A stretch of DNA of 55,160 nucleotides from an uncultured Propionibacteriaceae bacterium (GTDB taxonomy: Bacteria > Actinomycetota > Actinomycetes > Propionibacteriales > Propionibacteriaceae): contig CAMDZW010000025.1 in NCBI GenBank assembly GCA_945911015.1, positions 1-55,160 on the forward strand, read 5' to 3'. Of the stretch, positions 9,001 to 17,997 are shown piece after piece; the first letter of the stretch is position 1, and each line of letters begins with the position of its first letter. The notes under the pieces are model-generated. The model did no database searches, had not been told where the DNA came from, and saw nothing but the letters and a program-made list of their open reading frames with translations. A program made the translations under genes and the position numbers.

Positions 9001-9114
9001 AGTGATCAACCTACCGGTTCCCAGCCCCCGCGGGGAGGGGCCGCGACGTCGGAGGTTCGGCGTGTCCAGCCACGCCATTGGGTGGTGCCACCCGGACGGG
9101 TTTATCGTCACTGC
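9001..9114. promoter_or_regulatory. Divergent leaderless promoters of glgE and glgP
   Basis: This 114-bp gap separates two divergent GTG starts. On the minus strand TAGGTT (9008-9013) ends 7 nt before the glgE GTG. On the plus strand TATCGT (9103-9108) ends 6 nt before the glgP GTG. Both fit the actinobacterial TANNNT -10 element placed where transcription would begin at or next to the start codon, and neither gene has a Shine-Dalgarno sequence. No clear -35 hexamers are seen. The arrangement allows joint control of glucan synthesis and breakdown from one short region. Confidence 0.55.
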
Positions 9115-11667
9115 GTGCGTGCCATTCGACGATTCACCGTTCGCCCTGCCCTGCCAGCGGCGTTGCAACCCTTGCGTGACCTCGCGTTCAACCTGCGTTG
9201 GTCCTGGCATCCCGAATCCCGGGAACTCTTCCGCTCCTGCGACCCCGACCTGTGGGAAGCGACCGGTGAGGATCCGATCCGGCTGCTCACCGAACTGTCC
9301 GGCCACCGTCTGGCCACGCTGGCTGCTGACCGCCGATTCGTACGGAGCGTGGAACTGCTGGCCCACGACCTCGCCCAGTACTGCCAGGATGACCGGTGGT
9401 ATCAGCAATGGGCGGCCGAGAACCCGGGTGCACCGACCGCGATCGCGTACTTCTCGCCCGAGTTCGGCGTCACCGAGGTGCTGCCGCAATACTCCGGTGG
9501 CCTGGGCATCCTGGCTGGTGACCACCTCAAGGCGGCCAGTGATCTCGGGGTACCGATCATCGGTGTCGGCCTGCTCTACCGTCACGGCTACTTCCGGCAG
9601 TCACTCGACGCCTCCGGATGGCAGGAGGAGCGGTATCCGCTGCTCGACCCACAGGAACTGCCGCTGCGTCGCCTCAAGGACGGTGACCGGCCGGTGTCGA
9701 TCGAGGTGCCGTACGCCGGTCACAGTCTTCATGCCCAGGTCTGGGTCGCCCAGGTGGGGCGCATCCCACTGTTGCTGCTGGACACCGATGTCGAACCCAA
9801 CAGCCAGACCGACCGGATGGTCACCGACCGGCTGTACGGAGGCGGTCAAGACAAGCGTTTCGCCCAGGAACTGTTGCTCGGCATCGGCGGGGTCCGTGCC
9901 GTTCGTCGCTGGTGTGCGATCACCGGACAGGCCGCCCCCGAGGTCTTCCACAGCAACGAAGGTCACGCCGGCTTCCTCGGCATCGAGCGAATCGCCGAGT
10001 ACATGGCCGCCGGTGACGACTTCGACACCGCCTGGGAGCGGACCCGGGCCGGCACCGTCTTCACCACCCACACCCCGGTCCCGGCCGGCATCGACCGCTT
10101 CGACAGCGCGCAGGTACGGGCCCAGTTTGCCGACTTCGGTGGCGTGCCACTGGACCGCATCCTGGCCCTCGGCGCCGAGGATCACCCCGGCGGCGATCCG
10201 AGCATGTTCAACATGGCGGTGATGGGGTTGCGGCTCGGTCAGCGCGCCAACGGCGTGTCCCGGCTGCACGGTCAGGTCAGCCGGGAGATGTTCGGCGGAC
10301 TCTGGCCCGGCTTCGACGCCGACGAGATCCCGATCGGGGCGATCACCAACGGGGTCCACGCCCAGACCTGGCTCCACCCGGCATTGCAGGAACTGCTCGC
10401 CACCGCGACCGGAGACGGACTCGACTTCGATGCCGTACGACAGGTGCCGCCCGCCGAGCTGTGGCAGCGCAAACGTGAACTGCGCACCGATCTGGTGGCC
10501 ATGGTCCGCACCCGACTACGGGCCTCGACCGCCCACCGGGGACTGGCGACCGACTGGGCCGACCGGGCGCTTGATCCGGACATCCTGACCTTCGGCTTCG
10601 CCCGGCGGGTCCCCTCGTACAAGCGACTGACCCTGATGTTGCGCGACCCGCAGCGGCTGAAGGCACTGCTGACCGATCCGCACCGCCCGATCCAGATCGT
10701 CATCGCGGGCAAATCCCATCCGGCCGACGAGGGCGGCAAGCGGCTGATCCAGGAGATGGTCCGGTTCGCCGACGCCGAGGACGTACGGCATCGGATCGTC
10801 TTCCTGCCCGACTACGACATTGCGATGGCACGCCCGCTCTACCCGGGCTGTGATGTCTGGCTGAACAATCCACTGCGCCCGTACGAGGCCTGTGGCACCT
10901 CCGGCATGAAGGCCGCGCTGAACGGGGCGGCGAACCTGTCGATCCGCGACGGCTGGTGGGACGAGTGGTATGAGCCGGACTTCGGCTGGGCGATGCCGTC
11001 GGCCGAGGGCGTCACCGATCCCGATCGGCGCGATGATCTCGAGGCAGCCGCGCTCTACGACCTGATCGAAAGCGAGATCGCGCCCCGGTTCTACGAACGC
11101 GATTCCGACGGCCTGCCGCAGCGGTGGATCCAGATGATGAAGGCCACCATCGCCGGGCTCGGCCCCAAGGTGATGGCCACCCGGATGGTCCGTGACTACG
11201 TCACCACCCTGTACGGGCCCGCCTCGGTCTCCTCCCACGCGTTGAACGACGACCCCGCCCGGACCGCCGCCCACGTGGACTGGAAGCGCCGGGTCGTCCA
11301 GCACTGGGACCAGGTCAGCGTCGAGCAGGTCGACTCGGATCTGGTGGGATCAGTCGCGGTCGGTGACCGGGTCACAGTCCATGCCACCGTCACCCTGGGC
11401 GAGTTGTCACCCGACGACGTCACGATCCAATTGATCGCCGGACGGGTCAACGGCGATGACGAACTGCACGAGGTGGTCGCCCGGACGGCCGACGTGGTCG
11501 AGCCGCTCGGGGACGGCCGGTACCGCTGTACTGGCGAGATCGAGATCACCCGCGCCGGTGCGCTCGGCTACACCGCACGGGTCGTGCCTGTGCTGCGGCC
11601 CGGTGTCTCGGTGGCCGATCTCGGGTTGTCGCGGTTGCCGGCCGAGGTGGAGCACCCGAGCGCCTGA
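9115..11667 (+). CDS. glgP: Alpha-glucan (glycogen/maltodextrin) phosphorylase
   Basis: An 850-residue GT35 enzyme that releases glucose 1-phosphate from the non-reducing ends of alpha-1,4-glucan with pyridoxal phosphate. The PLP lysine is K599 in CGTSGMKAALNGAAN. The N-terminus (RPALPAALQPLRDLAFNLRWSWHPE) is that of the GlgP subgroup found in actinobacteria, which starts with a DUF3417-like segment. The GTG at 9115 is supported by a TATCGT element 6 nt upstream. The open frame upstream of it (to 8599) overlaps glgE and is not protein-like. It is divergent from glgE and convergent with glgX, with four bases between the stop codons. Confidence 0.96.
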   Translation: MRAIRRFTVRPALPAALQPLRDLAFNLRWSWHPESRELFRSCDPDLWEATGEDPIRLLTELSGHRLATLAADRRFVRSVELLAHDLAQYCQDDRWYQQWAAENPGAPTAIAYFSPEFGVTEVLPQYSGGLGILAGDHLKAASDLGVPIIGVGLLYRHGYFRQSLDASGWQEERYPLLDPQELPLRRLKDGDRPVSIEVPYAGHSLHAQVWVAQVGRIPLLLLDTDVEPNSQTDRMVTDRLYGGGQDKRFAQELLLGIGGVRAVRRWCAITGQAAPEVFHSNEGHAGFLGIERIAEYMAAGDDFDTAWERTRAGTVFTTHTPVPAGIDRFDSAQVRAQFADFGGVPLDRILALGAEDHPGGDPSMFNMAVMGLRLGQRANGVSRLHGQVSREMFGGLWPGFDADEIPIGAITNGVHAQTWLHPALQELLATATGDGLDFDAVRQVPPAELWQRKRELRTDLVAMVRTRLRASTAHRGLATDWADRALDPDILTFGFARRVPSYKRLTLMLRDPQRLKALLTDPHRPIQIVIAGKSHPADEGGKRLIQEMVRFADAEDVRHRIVFLPDYDIAMARPLYPGCDVWLNNPLRPYEACGTSGMKAALNGAANLSIRDGWWDEWYEPDFGWAMPSAEGVTDPDRRDDLEAAALYDLIESEIAPRFYERDSDGLPQRWIQMMKATIAGLGPKVMATRMVRDYVTTLYGPASVSSHALNDDPARTAAHVDWKRRVVQHWDQVSVEQVDSDLVGSVAVGDRVTVHATVTLGELSPDDVTIQLIAGRVNGDDELHEVVARTADVVEPLGDGRYRCTGEIEITRAGALGYTARVVPVLRPGVSVADLGLSRLPAEVEHPSA

Positions 11668-11671
11668 TCGC

Positions 11672-13720
11672 TCAGCCGGCGCGCAGCACCAGCACCGTCC
11701 GACCGGGGACGACAACGCTCGCGCCGGGCTCGTACGTCTCGGCGAACTCGTCGGCGATGCCGGTGTGCGTCAGCACCTGCCAGTGGTCCGAGTCCGGCAA
11801 GGTCACCGTGACCGGGTCCGGACCACTGTGGAACCAGGTCAGGAAGGTGCTGGTGTCAGTGTCGGTGGCGGTACCGGTGGCGAGTCGGCCGAGCAGCCGT
11901 CGACCACCGTCGTCCCACTGGGCCTCGGTCATCGGCTGACCGGTTTCGGACCACCAGCTGAACTCGCGGCGGTCGACGCCGCGCAGCACCGGATGTTCGG
12001 CCCGCAGCGCGAGCAGGCCACGGGTCAGCTCGAGCAGGTCGGACCACTCGTCCAGGGTGGTCCAGTGCACCCACGAGATGGGGGAGTCCTGACAGTAGGC
12101 GTTGTTGTTGCCCTGCTGGGTGCGGCCGAACTCGTCGCCGGCGGTGATCATTGGCACCCCGTCGGCCAACAACAGGGTGGCCATCAGGTTGCGTGCCTGG
12201 CGATGACGTAGCGCCACGACGTCGGGATCGTCGGTCTCACCCTCGACGCCACAGTTCCAGGACCGGTTGTCGTCGGAGCCGTCGCGGTTGTCCTCGCCAT
12301 TGGCCAGGTTGTACTTGCCGTTGTAGCTGACCAGGTCGCGCAGCGTCATGCCGTCGTGGGCGGTGACGAAGTTGATCGATGCGTCCGCGCCGCGGTCGCC
12401 GAAGGTCTGGGGTGATCCGGCCAGGGACTCAGCCAGGTCCCGTACACCATGGATCTCGCCGCGCCAGTAGTCCCGTACGGTGCCACGGAACTTGTCGTTC
12501 CACTCACTCCACGGCTCGCCGAAGGCCCCGACCTGATAGCCGTACGGGCCGACGTCCCAGGGCTCGGCGATCAGTTTCACCCCGGCCAGAGCCGGATCAT
12601 CGGCGATCCCGGCCAGGAATCCGTCCTCGGTGCGGACGGCATGGTCGCGATCGCGCAGCAGTGTGGTGGCCAGGTCGAAACGGAAACCGTCGATGCCCAT
12701 CTCCTCGACCCAGTAGTGCAGCGAGTCCGAGATCAGTTTCGCGACACCCGGCTGGGACGAGTCAACCGAGTTGCCGGTGCCGGTGACGTCGTAGTCATTG
12801 CGCTGGTCCTCGGTGAGCCGGTAGTAGCCGGCATGGTCGATGCCGCGGAAGGCCAGCGTCGGGCCTTCGTGGTTGCCTTCCCCGGTGTGGTTGTAGACGA
12901 CATCGAGGATCACCTCGATCCCGGCCTCGTGGAGTGCCGAGACCATTTCCTTGAACTCGCTCACCTGAGAGCCGAGGGTGCCCACCGAGCCATAGGCTGA
13001 GTGCGGGGCGAAGAAGCCCATCGTGTTGTAGCCCCAGTAGTTCGATAGGCCACGGCGGATGAGGAACGGCTCAGAGACGAACTGGTGGATCGGCAACAAC
13101 TCGACCGCGGTCACCCCGAGACTGCGGAACCAGTCGATGACGGCCGGATAGGCCAGCCCGGCGTAGGTGCCGCGCAGATGTTCGGGGACGGCCGGATGTT
13201 GGCGGGTGAATCCCTTGACGTGGAGTTCGTAGATCACCGAGTCCGCCATCGGACGTCGCCGGTCGATCGGCGTGGGCGGTGGAGTCGGGTCGACCACCAC
13301 GCTCAACGGCACGGCAGCGAACGAATCGGTCGGATCGGGCAGGAAGTCGTCATCATCGGGATGGTCCCGGATCGGGCCGGCATAGTCGACGCCGGCCGTG
13401 ACCGCACGAGCATACGGATCCAACAACAGCTTGGCCGGATTGAACCGCATCCCGTGGTCGGGATCCCACTCGCCGTGGACCCGGAATCCGTACCGTTGTT
13501 CGGCGGCGACACCGGGCACGGTGACCGACCAGACGCCGTCCTCACGGGCGGTGAGGTCAACATTGCGCTGCGTCCGGTCCTCGGCCACCAGCGCCACCTC
13601 GACCCGGCTGGCCCGCGGCGCCCACAGCTCGAAGCGGACACCGCTGCCGTCGGGCAGCACATGCGCGCCCAGATGATTCGGGCTGGTCGGGGCGGGCAGG
13701 TCGGGCCTGGCTCCGGTCAC
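11672..13720 (-). CDS. glgX: Glycogen debranching enzyme (GlgX/TreX type)
   Basis: A 682-residue GH13_11 isoamylase-type enzyme that hydrolyses alpha-1,6 branch points. It has an N-terminal CBM48 domain (about 20-110; [17 protein letters not shown]), the barrel with nucleophile D349 (GFRFDLATT) and acid E386 ([12 protein letters not shown]), the [15 protein letters not shown] segment, and a C-terminal beta domain. The GTG at 13720 has a GAGGAG ribosome site 7 nt upstream. The open frame to 14173 would run into etfB and is rejected. It probably works with the glgP product just beside it to break down the polymer made by glgE and glgB. Confidence 0.94.
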   Translation of the reverse strand: MTGARPDLPAPTSPNHLGAHVLPDGSGVRFELWAPRASRVEVALVAEDRTQRNVDLTAREDGVWSVTVPGVAAEQRYGFRVHGEWDPDHGMRFNPAKLLLDPYARAVTAGVDYAGPIRDHPDDDDFLPDPTDSFAAVPLSVVVDPTPPPTPIDRRRPMADSVIYELHVKGFTRQHPAVPEHLRGTYAGLAYPAVIDWFRSLGVTAVELLPIHQFVSEPFLIRRGLSNYWGYNTMGFFAPHSAYGSVGTLGSQVSEFKEMVSALHEAGIEVILDVVYNHTGEGNHEGPTLAFRGIDHAGYYRLTEDQRNDYDVTGTGNSVDSSQPGVAKLISDSLHYWVEEMGIDGFRFDLATTLLRDRDHAVRTEDGFLAGIADDPALAGVKLIAEPWDVGPYGYQVGAFGEPWSEWNDKFRGTVRDYWRGEIHGVRDLAESLAGSPQTFGDRGADASINFVTAHDGMTLRDLVSYNGKYNLANGEDNRDGSDDNRSWNCGVEGETDDPDVVALRHRQARNLMATLLLADGVPMITAGDEFGRTQQGNNNAYCQDSPISWVHWTTLDEWSDLLELTRGLLALRAEHPVLRGVDRREFSWWSETGQPMTEAQWDDGGRRLLGRLATGTATDTDTSTFLTWFHSGPDPVTVTLPDSDHWQVLTHTGIADEFAETYEPGASVVVPGRTVLVLRAG

Positions 13721-13789
13721 GTGGGTCTCCTCGCGGGAATCGGTCAACTGGGCAACCCTACCGGGCGAACCGTCACGGACTGATGACAT

Positions 13790-13801
13790 CGGTATAGCGT
13801 G
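13790..13801 (-). promoter_or_regulatory. Possible glgX promoter -10
   Basis: Read on the minus strand this stretch contains TATACC, a fair -10 element about 70 nt upstream of the glgX GTG. This would leave a leader carrying the GAGGAG ribosome site. No convincing -35 element was found. Confidence 0.3.
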
Positions 13802-13850
13802 AGTTGGTGGGCGCGGACGATCTGATTCGCGTCCCCTCTGGATCTCCATG

Positions 13851-13867
13851 TTACTCGCGGGTAATGT
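13851..13867 (+). promoter_or_regulatory. Operator-like palindrome over the etfBA -10 element
   Basis: TTACTCGCGGGTAA (13851-13864) is a near-perfect palindrome around CGCG, with TTAC and GTAA arms and one asymmetric pair. It overlaps TAATGT (13862-13867), the best -10 element for etfB. The form TTAC-N6-GTAA resembles TetR-family operators in front of actinobacterial acyl-CoA and electron-transfer genes. A repressor bound here would block RNA polymerase. The regulator is not encoded in the window. Confidence 0.5.
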
Positions 13868-13900
13868 GGTGTCATCGTCGTCGATCGAGGAGCTGAGCAG

Positions 13901-14683
13901 ATGAAGATCGTGGCCCTGGTGAAGTATGTGCCCGATGCCACCGGAGACCGAGAGTTCGCCGAAGACTTCACGGTGGACCGAGAAGGCAGCGACGGCCTGC
14001 TGTCCGAGTTGGACGAGTATGCGGTGGAGCAGAGCCTGCAGATCGCCGAGGCCGGCGACGATGTCGAGGTGGTCGCCCTGACCGTCGGTCCCGACGATGC
14101 CTACGACGCGATCAAACGCGCCCTCCAAATGGGCGCCGACTCCGGGGTCCACGTCAACGATGAGCGAATCCACGGCTCCGACGTGCTGGCCACCAGCGCC
14201 GTCCTGGCCGCGGCGATCCGCCGGTTGGCCCCCGACCTGGTCGTCTGCGGCATGGCCTCGACCGACGGGTCGATGGGCGTCATGCCGGCCATGCTCGCCG
14301 AACGCCTCGGCTGGGCCGGTCTCACCCAGGCCCGGGAGCTGAGCCTCGAGGGCACCACCGTGCGGATCAGTCGTGACGATGACACCGCCAGCCTGGTCGT
14401 CGAAGCCGACCTGCCGGCCGTGGTCAGTGTGACCGACCAGTCCGGCGAGGCCCGCTACCCGTCGATGAAGGGGATCCTGGCCGCCAAGAAAAAGCCGGTC
14501 GACGAGCTCACCCTCGACGATCTCGACCTCGATCCGGCCTCGGTCGGCCTCGGGGCTGCCCGGTCACGGGTCACCGCGGCGACCGAGCGTCCCGCCAAGC
14601 AGGCCGGCACGGTCGTCACCGACGAGGACGGCTCCTCGGCGGCAGTGATCGCCGACTTCCTCACCGCCGGCAAGCACCTCTGA
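13901..14683 (+). CDS. etfB: Electron transfer flavoprotein subunit beta
   Basis: A 260-residue protein, the normal length for EtfB. It starts MKIVALVKYVPD and contains the family stretch around residues 60-135 (AVEQSLQIAEAG, DDAYDAIKRALQMGAD, VVCGMASTDGSMGVMPAMLAE) that binds AMP and docks dehydrogenases. With EtfA it carries electrons from acyl-CoA and other flavin dehydrogenases to the respiratory chain. The ATG at 13901 follows a GAGGAG site by 6 nt. A TAATGT -10 with an overlapping palindrome lies upstream. The etfA gene follows after 27 nt. Confidence 0.96.
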   Translation: MKIVALVKYVPDATGDREFAEDFTVDREGSDGLLSELDEYAVEQSLQIAEAGDDVEVVALTVGPDDAYDAIKRALQMGADSGVHVNDERIHGSDVLATSAVLAAAIRRLAPDLVVCGMASTDGSMGVMPAMLAERLGWAGLTQARELSLEGTTVRISRDDDTASLVVEADLPAVVSVTDQSGEARYPSMKGILAAKKKPVDELTLDDLDLDPASVGLGAARSRVTAATERPAKQAGTVVTDEDGSSAAVIADFLTAGKHL

Positions 14684-14710
14684 GTCACTCGACCATCCAA
14701 GGAGAACACC

Positions 14711-15664
14711 ATGTCCACAGTCCTGGTCGTCCTTGACCACCTCGACGGTGCGGTCACCAAGCCGAGCCTCGAGACCCTCACCGCCGCCCGCCAGTACGGT
14801 GCTCCGGTCGCCGTCGCACTCGGTGCCGGAGCCGAAGGGGCCGCCGCAGCTGCCGGCGAGTACGGCGCCGCCCGACTCGTCACTGTCACCGATGCGGAGC
14901 TCGACCAGTCTCTCGTCGCCCCACGCGTCGATGCCGTCGCCCAGATCGCAGCCGAGGTCGATGCCGCGCTGGTGCTGCTCCCGGCCGGGATCACCGCCGC
15001 CGAAGTGGCGGGACGTCTGGCCGTACGGCTCGATGCGGCTCTGATCACCGATGCGGTCGCGATCGGCGGCAGCCTCGGCGCCGTCACGACCAGTCAGTCG
15101 GTCTTCGCCGGGAATTGGACCACCGAGTCCGAGGTGACCGGCACCGCAGTGGTGACGCTGAAGGCCAACTCGGTCCCGGCCGAACCCGACCCGGTCACCG
15201 CTGAGGTCACTGCTGCCACCATCTCGTACGCCGGCGGGTCGGCTCTGGCGCGCATCACCGCCAGCGAGGCCAAGCGCGAGACCGGCCGTCCCGATCTGGG
15301 TGGTGCCCGGATTGTGGTGTCGGGTGGCCGTGGCACGGACGGCAACTTCGCCGAGGTCGAGGCCCTGGCCGATGCGCTCGGTGCCGCGGTCGGCGCATCC
15401 CGGGCCGCAGTCGACGCCGGCTGGTACCCACATGCCTACCAGGTCGGGCAGACGGGCAAGACGGTGTCACCGCAGCTCTACGTGGCGGCCGGCATTTCGG
15501 GCGCGATTCAGCACCGGGCCGGGATGCAGACCTCCAAGGAGGTGTTGGTCGTCAACACCGATCCTGAGGCGCCGATCTTCGCCCTGGCTGACCTCGGCGT
15601 GGTCGGTGACCTGCACACCGTGCTGCCCGCGGTGACCGAACAGGTCAAGCAGATCAACCGATGA
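14711..15664 (+). CDS. etfA: Electron transfer flavoprotein subunit alpha
   Basis: A 317-residue EtfA. The C-terminal FAD-binding domain is clear from about residue 195: [12 protein letters not shown], then [28 protein letters not shown] and [11 protein letters not shown]. It forms the flavin-carrying half of the ETF heterodimer, which takes electrons from acyl-CoA dehydrogenases. An AAGGAG site precedes the ATG at 14711. The stop codon overlaps the start of the cysteine desulfurase gene in an ATGA junction, so etfB, etfA and the desulfurase gene probably form one operon, an order also common in other actinobacteria. Confidence 0.96.
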   Translation: MSTVLVVLDHLDGAVTKPSLETLTAARQYGAPVAVALGAGAEGAAAAAGEYGAARLVTVTDAELDQSLVAPRVDAVAQIAAEVDAALVLLPAGITAAEVAGRLAVRLDAALITDAVAIGGSLGAVTTSQSVFAGNWTTESEVTGTAVVTLKANSVPAEPDPVTAEVTAATISYAGGSALARITASEAKRETGRPDLGGARIVVSGGRGTDGNFAEVEALADALGAAVGASRAAVDAGWYPHAYQVGQTGKTVSPQLYVAAGISGAIQHRAGMQTSKEVLVVNTDPEAPIFALADLGVVGDLHTVLPAVTEQVKQINR

Positions 15665-16809
15665 CGCCGCAGCCGGGACGCCACTACCTCGACCATGCGG
15701 CCAGCTCTCCGCTGACGGCGGCCGCTGCCGAGGCAATGGCCGCATGGGTCGGCGTACCCGGCAACCCGTCGTCACTGCACACCAGCGGCCGCCGGGCCCG
15801 GGCCGCCGTCGAGGAGTCCCGCGAATCCCTGGCCACTGACCTCGGCTGCCACCCCACTGAGATCGTCTTCACCTCCTCGGGCACCGAGGCTGACAACATC
15901 GCCGTCCTGGGCAGTTGGCGGGCCCGCCGATCCACCCGGCGGCGGATCGTGACCAGCGCCGTCGAACATCCGGCCGTCTTCGAGGCCGCCGGGGCGGCCG
16001 GGCAGGAGGGCGCCGACGTTGTCCTCGGAGAGGTGTCGGAGTCAGGGATCGTGTCGCTGGCCGACCTGCTCGACGAACGTACTGCGGTCGCGAGCCTGCA
16101 GTGGGTCAACAATGAGACCGGCGTCATCCAGGACACCGGTCGTTTTGCCGAGCAGTGCCGCCGAGTCGGTGCTTGGTCCCACAGCGATGCGGTTCAGGCC
16201 CTTGGCCATCGACCGGTCGATTTCGAGAGCGCCGGTCTGGACCTGATGGCGGTGTCCGGGCACAAGGTCGGTGGCCCGGTCGGGATCGGAGCTCTGGTCG
16301 TACGACGCGAGGTCAGTCCGGCCCCGCTGAGCCATGGCGGCGGTCAGGAACGGCAGCTCCGCTCCGCCACGGTGCCGGTCGCGCTGGTCTGTGGTTTTGC
16401 CGCTGCCGTACGAGAAGCTGTGGCCGGTCTGGCTGATGAGGCGCCGCGGCTGCGGGCGCTGGGGGAGCGACTGATCCGTGGGGTGGCGGCCACGGTGGAC
16501 CGCACCACCGTTACCGGTTCCTTGGCAGAGCGCTCCCCGGCCATCGTCAACATCGGATTCGATCGCGTCCGCGCCGACGATCTACTGCTGTTGCTGGATC
16601 TGGCCGGCATCGACTGTTCCACCGGATCGGCCTGTACGGCAGGGGTGTCCCGTCCCAGCGAGGTGCTGTTGGCCATGGGGCGCAGCGAGGCTGACGCCAG
16701 TGCATCACTGCGGTTCTCCTTTGGGCCGACGACAACCGATGCCACCATCGACGCGGTGTTGGCTGTCCTGCCCGATGCGGTACGACGGGCCAGGGCCGCA
16801 GTGCGCTGA
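15661..16809 (+). CDS. Cysteine desulfurase (IscS/NifS family)
   Basis: A 382-residue PLP enzyme that takes sulfur from cysteine as an enzyme persulfide and passes it to acceptors such as MnmA or Fe-S scaffolds. It has the N-terminal [18 protein letters not shown], the PLP lysine K202 in [14 protein letters not shown], and the active-site cysteine C325 in [14 protein letters not shown]. The start overlaps the etfA stop by ATGA. The tRNA thiolase gene mnmA lies about 1.2 kb downstream on the same strand, which fits a role as its sulfur donor, although the unrelated ArsR-SRPBCC gene now separates them. Confidence 0.93.
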   Translation: MTPQPGRHYLDHAASSPLTAAAAEAMAAWVGVPGNPSSLHTSGRRARAAVEESRESLATDLGCHPTEIVFTSSGTEADNIAVLGSWRARRSTRRRIVTSAVEHPAVFEAAGAAGQEGADVVLGEVSESGIVSLADLLDERTAVASLQWVNNETGVIQDTGRFAEQCRRVGAWSHSDAVQALGHRPVDFESAGLDLMAVSGHKVGGPVGIGALVVRREVSPAPLSHGGGQERQLRSATVPVALVCGFAAAVREAVAGLADEAPRLRALGERLIRGVAATVDRTTVTGSLAERSPAIVNIGFDRVRADDLLLLLDLAGIDCSTGSACTAGVSRPSEVLLAMGRSEADASASLRFSFGPTTTDATIDAVLAVLPDAVRRARAAVR

Positions 16810-16814
16810 ATCGC

Positions 16815-16839
16815 ACCGTCAGGTGTCGCCCGTGACGGT
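16815..16839. terminator. Hairpin between two convergent genes
   Basis: ACCGTCA (16815-16821) and TGACGGT (16833-16839) form a perfect 7-bp stem with an 11-nt loop, in the 42-bp gap between the cysteine desulfurase and the ArsR-SRPBCC gene. It may end transcription from both sides. There is no T-run, so the terminator call is tentative. Confidence 0.4.
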
Positions 16840-16851
16840 CGACGAGCGCTC

Positions 16852-17652
16852 TCAGCCCATCCCTCGCATCGTCCGGCCGGTCTCGACGAAGGTCTTGAGC
16901 GACGAAATCACCAGCGATGTGCCGCCGTCGACCTGCTCGGCGGTGGGTGTCCCCTGCGGCACCTCTGAATGTGTCACCGTGACCCGCGTGAGTGAGTCGC
17001 CCATGGGCTCGAGTCGCCATTCGTACTCCAATGCCGGGTCAGCGGCCGTCTCGGGAGACCAAGTGGCCCTGAAGGTGTGCGCAAGCCGCGTGCCAGGCTC
17101 GATGGCGGTGATTTGGCCGGCGATGAGCGACGCTCCGTCGGCGTCAACCCACTCAATTGGGTCGCCGACCTGCCAGTCGCTGTGCACGACCCCACCAAAG
17201 AACCAGCGACGGGACTGGTCGGGCTCGACCATCGCCTGCCAGATGCGGTCAGGTGTGGCCTCGATGACGACGGTGGCGACGAGAGTACGTGAGGTCGTGG
17301 GCATGGCTCCTCCTGTGTTGGGCTCGGGATTGGACTCGACGTAATCGCGAAGACGGGCGAGTGCGAGGCCCGCGAATGCGCTGTACTCGTCGAGCCAGCG
17401 GCGTGCCAACTCAACGGCTGGTAGTGGATTCAGTTGAACAAAGCGGCTTCTCCCGACCTTCCGGGTGGTGACGAGGCCGGCTTCCTCGAGCTGGCGGAGG
17501 TGCTTGAGTACTGCGTGCCTACCGAGCTTCGGCAACACCGGTTCGAGGTCACTGACCGTGCGACCGTCTCGCTCGCGAAGCGCATCCAGTAGTGCGCGCC
17601 GATGAGGGTCAGCGAGCGCCCGCACCGTGCGGTCGAGCTCGTCGTCATCCAT
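16852..17652 (-). CDS. ArsR-type HTH regulator fused to an SRPBCC (AHSA1) domain
   Basis: A 266-residue two-domain protein. Residues 1-110 are an ArsR winged helix (ALADPHRRALLDAL, then DLEPVLPKLGRHAVLKHLRQLEEAGLV, TTRKVGRSRFVQLNP). Residues about 118-260 are an SRPBCC/AHSA1 ligand-pocket domain (VIEATPDRIWQAMVEPDQSRRWF, then THTFRATW-like and VTVTHSEVP strands). In many actinobacteria these are two adjacent genes. Here they are one protein, so the SRPBCC domain could sense a ligand for the DNA-binding part. No ArsR metal-binding cysteine motif is seen. A perfect 8-bp inverted repeat lies just upstream of the start, suggesting autoregulation. It sits alone and antisense between the desulfurase gene and mnmA. 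Confidence 0.88.
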   Translation of the reverse strand: MDDDELDRTVRALADPHRRALLDALRERDGRTVSDLEPVLPKLGRHAVLKHLRQLEEAGLVTTRKVGRSRFVQLNPLPAVELARRWLDEYSAFAGLALARLRDYVESNPEPNTGGAMPTTSRTLVATVVIEATPDRIWQAMVEPDQSRRWFFGGVVHSDWQVGDPIEWVDADGASLIAGQITAIEPGTRLAHTFRATWSPETAADPALEYEWRLEPMGDSLTRVTVTHSEVPQGTPTAEQVDGGTSLVISSLKTFVETGRTMRGMG

Positions 17653-17683
17653 GCTTGAACATTAGGTGACTATCGAGTCACCT
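17653..17683 (-). promoter_or_regulatory. Leaderless promoter and operator of the ArsR-SRPBCC gene
   Basis: Read on the minus strand, TAATGT (17659-17664) ends 6 nt before the ATG, a leaderless arrangement. AGGTGACT (17664-17671) and AGTCACCT (17676-17683) form a perfect inverted repeat with a 4-nt spacer in the -10/-35 spacer region, overlapping the -10 by one base. A dimeric ArsR-type repressor bound here would block its own promoter. Of the rest of 17684-17997, I see only a possible broken small membrane gene (17767-17918) and the mnmA promoter. Confidence 0.6.
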
Positions 17684-17766
17684 GTCAGCGTCTTGCTCCC
17701 GTGTGGCCAGACTCGTCATGCCGCGATGAGCACGACATCGCGACATGGCCTCGAAGGAGGGCTGAC

Positions 17767-17918
17767 ATGGGCAGAGTGGTCCCATCAAACGCAGTCTGAT
17801 CCTGATCGGAGCCGGCATCGTTGTCGCCGTCATCGCGCTGTTCACTGCGGCGATCGTCGGGGTGCGGAAAGGGGAGTGGAGCCTCCGCGGGCCGGTCGCG
17901 GGAGCCCTCCACCGCTGA
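17767..17918 (+). pseudogene. Possible frameshifted small membrane protein
   Basis: A well-placed GGAGG (17756-17760) precedes an ATG at 17767, but that frame stops after 10 codons. A different frame, open from 17766 to a stop at 17916-17918, encodes a plausible single-pass membrane segment (SLILIGAGIVVAVIALF) followed by basic residues, yet it contains no ATG, GTG or TTG start. A +1 or -2 base change would join the two into a protein of about 49 residues. It may be a small gene that was broken, a sequencing error, or chance. Family not recognised. Confidence 0.35.
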
Positions 17919-17966
17919 CGGCGTACTCGACCTCGAAGCAGTCCGTCGCGACTGAGTGCTGTCCAG

Positions 17967-17972
17967 TAGTCT
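17967..17972 (+). promoter_or_regulatory. Possible mnmA promoter -10
   Basis: TAGTCT fits the TANNNT -10 pattern. Initiation about 7 nt downstream would give a leader of roughly 20 nt containing the GGGAGG ribosome site ahead of the mnmA ATG. No clear -35. Confidence 0.35.
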
Positions 17973-17997
17973 GGTCTGCGGAGATCGGGAGGTCCAG

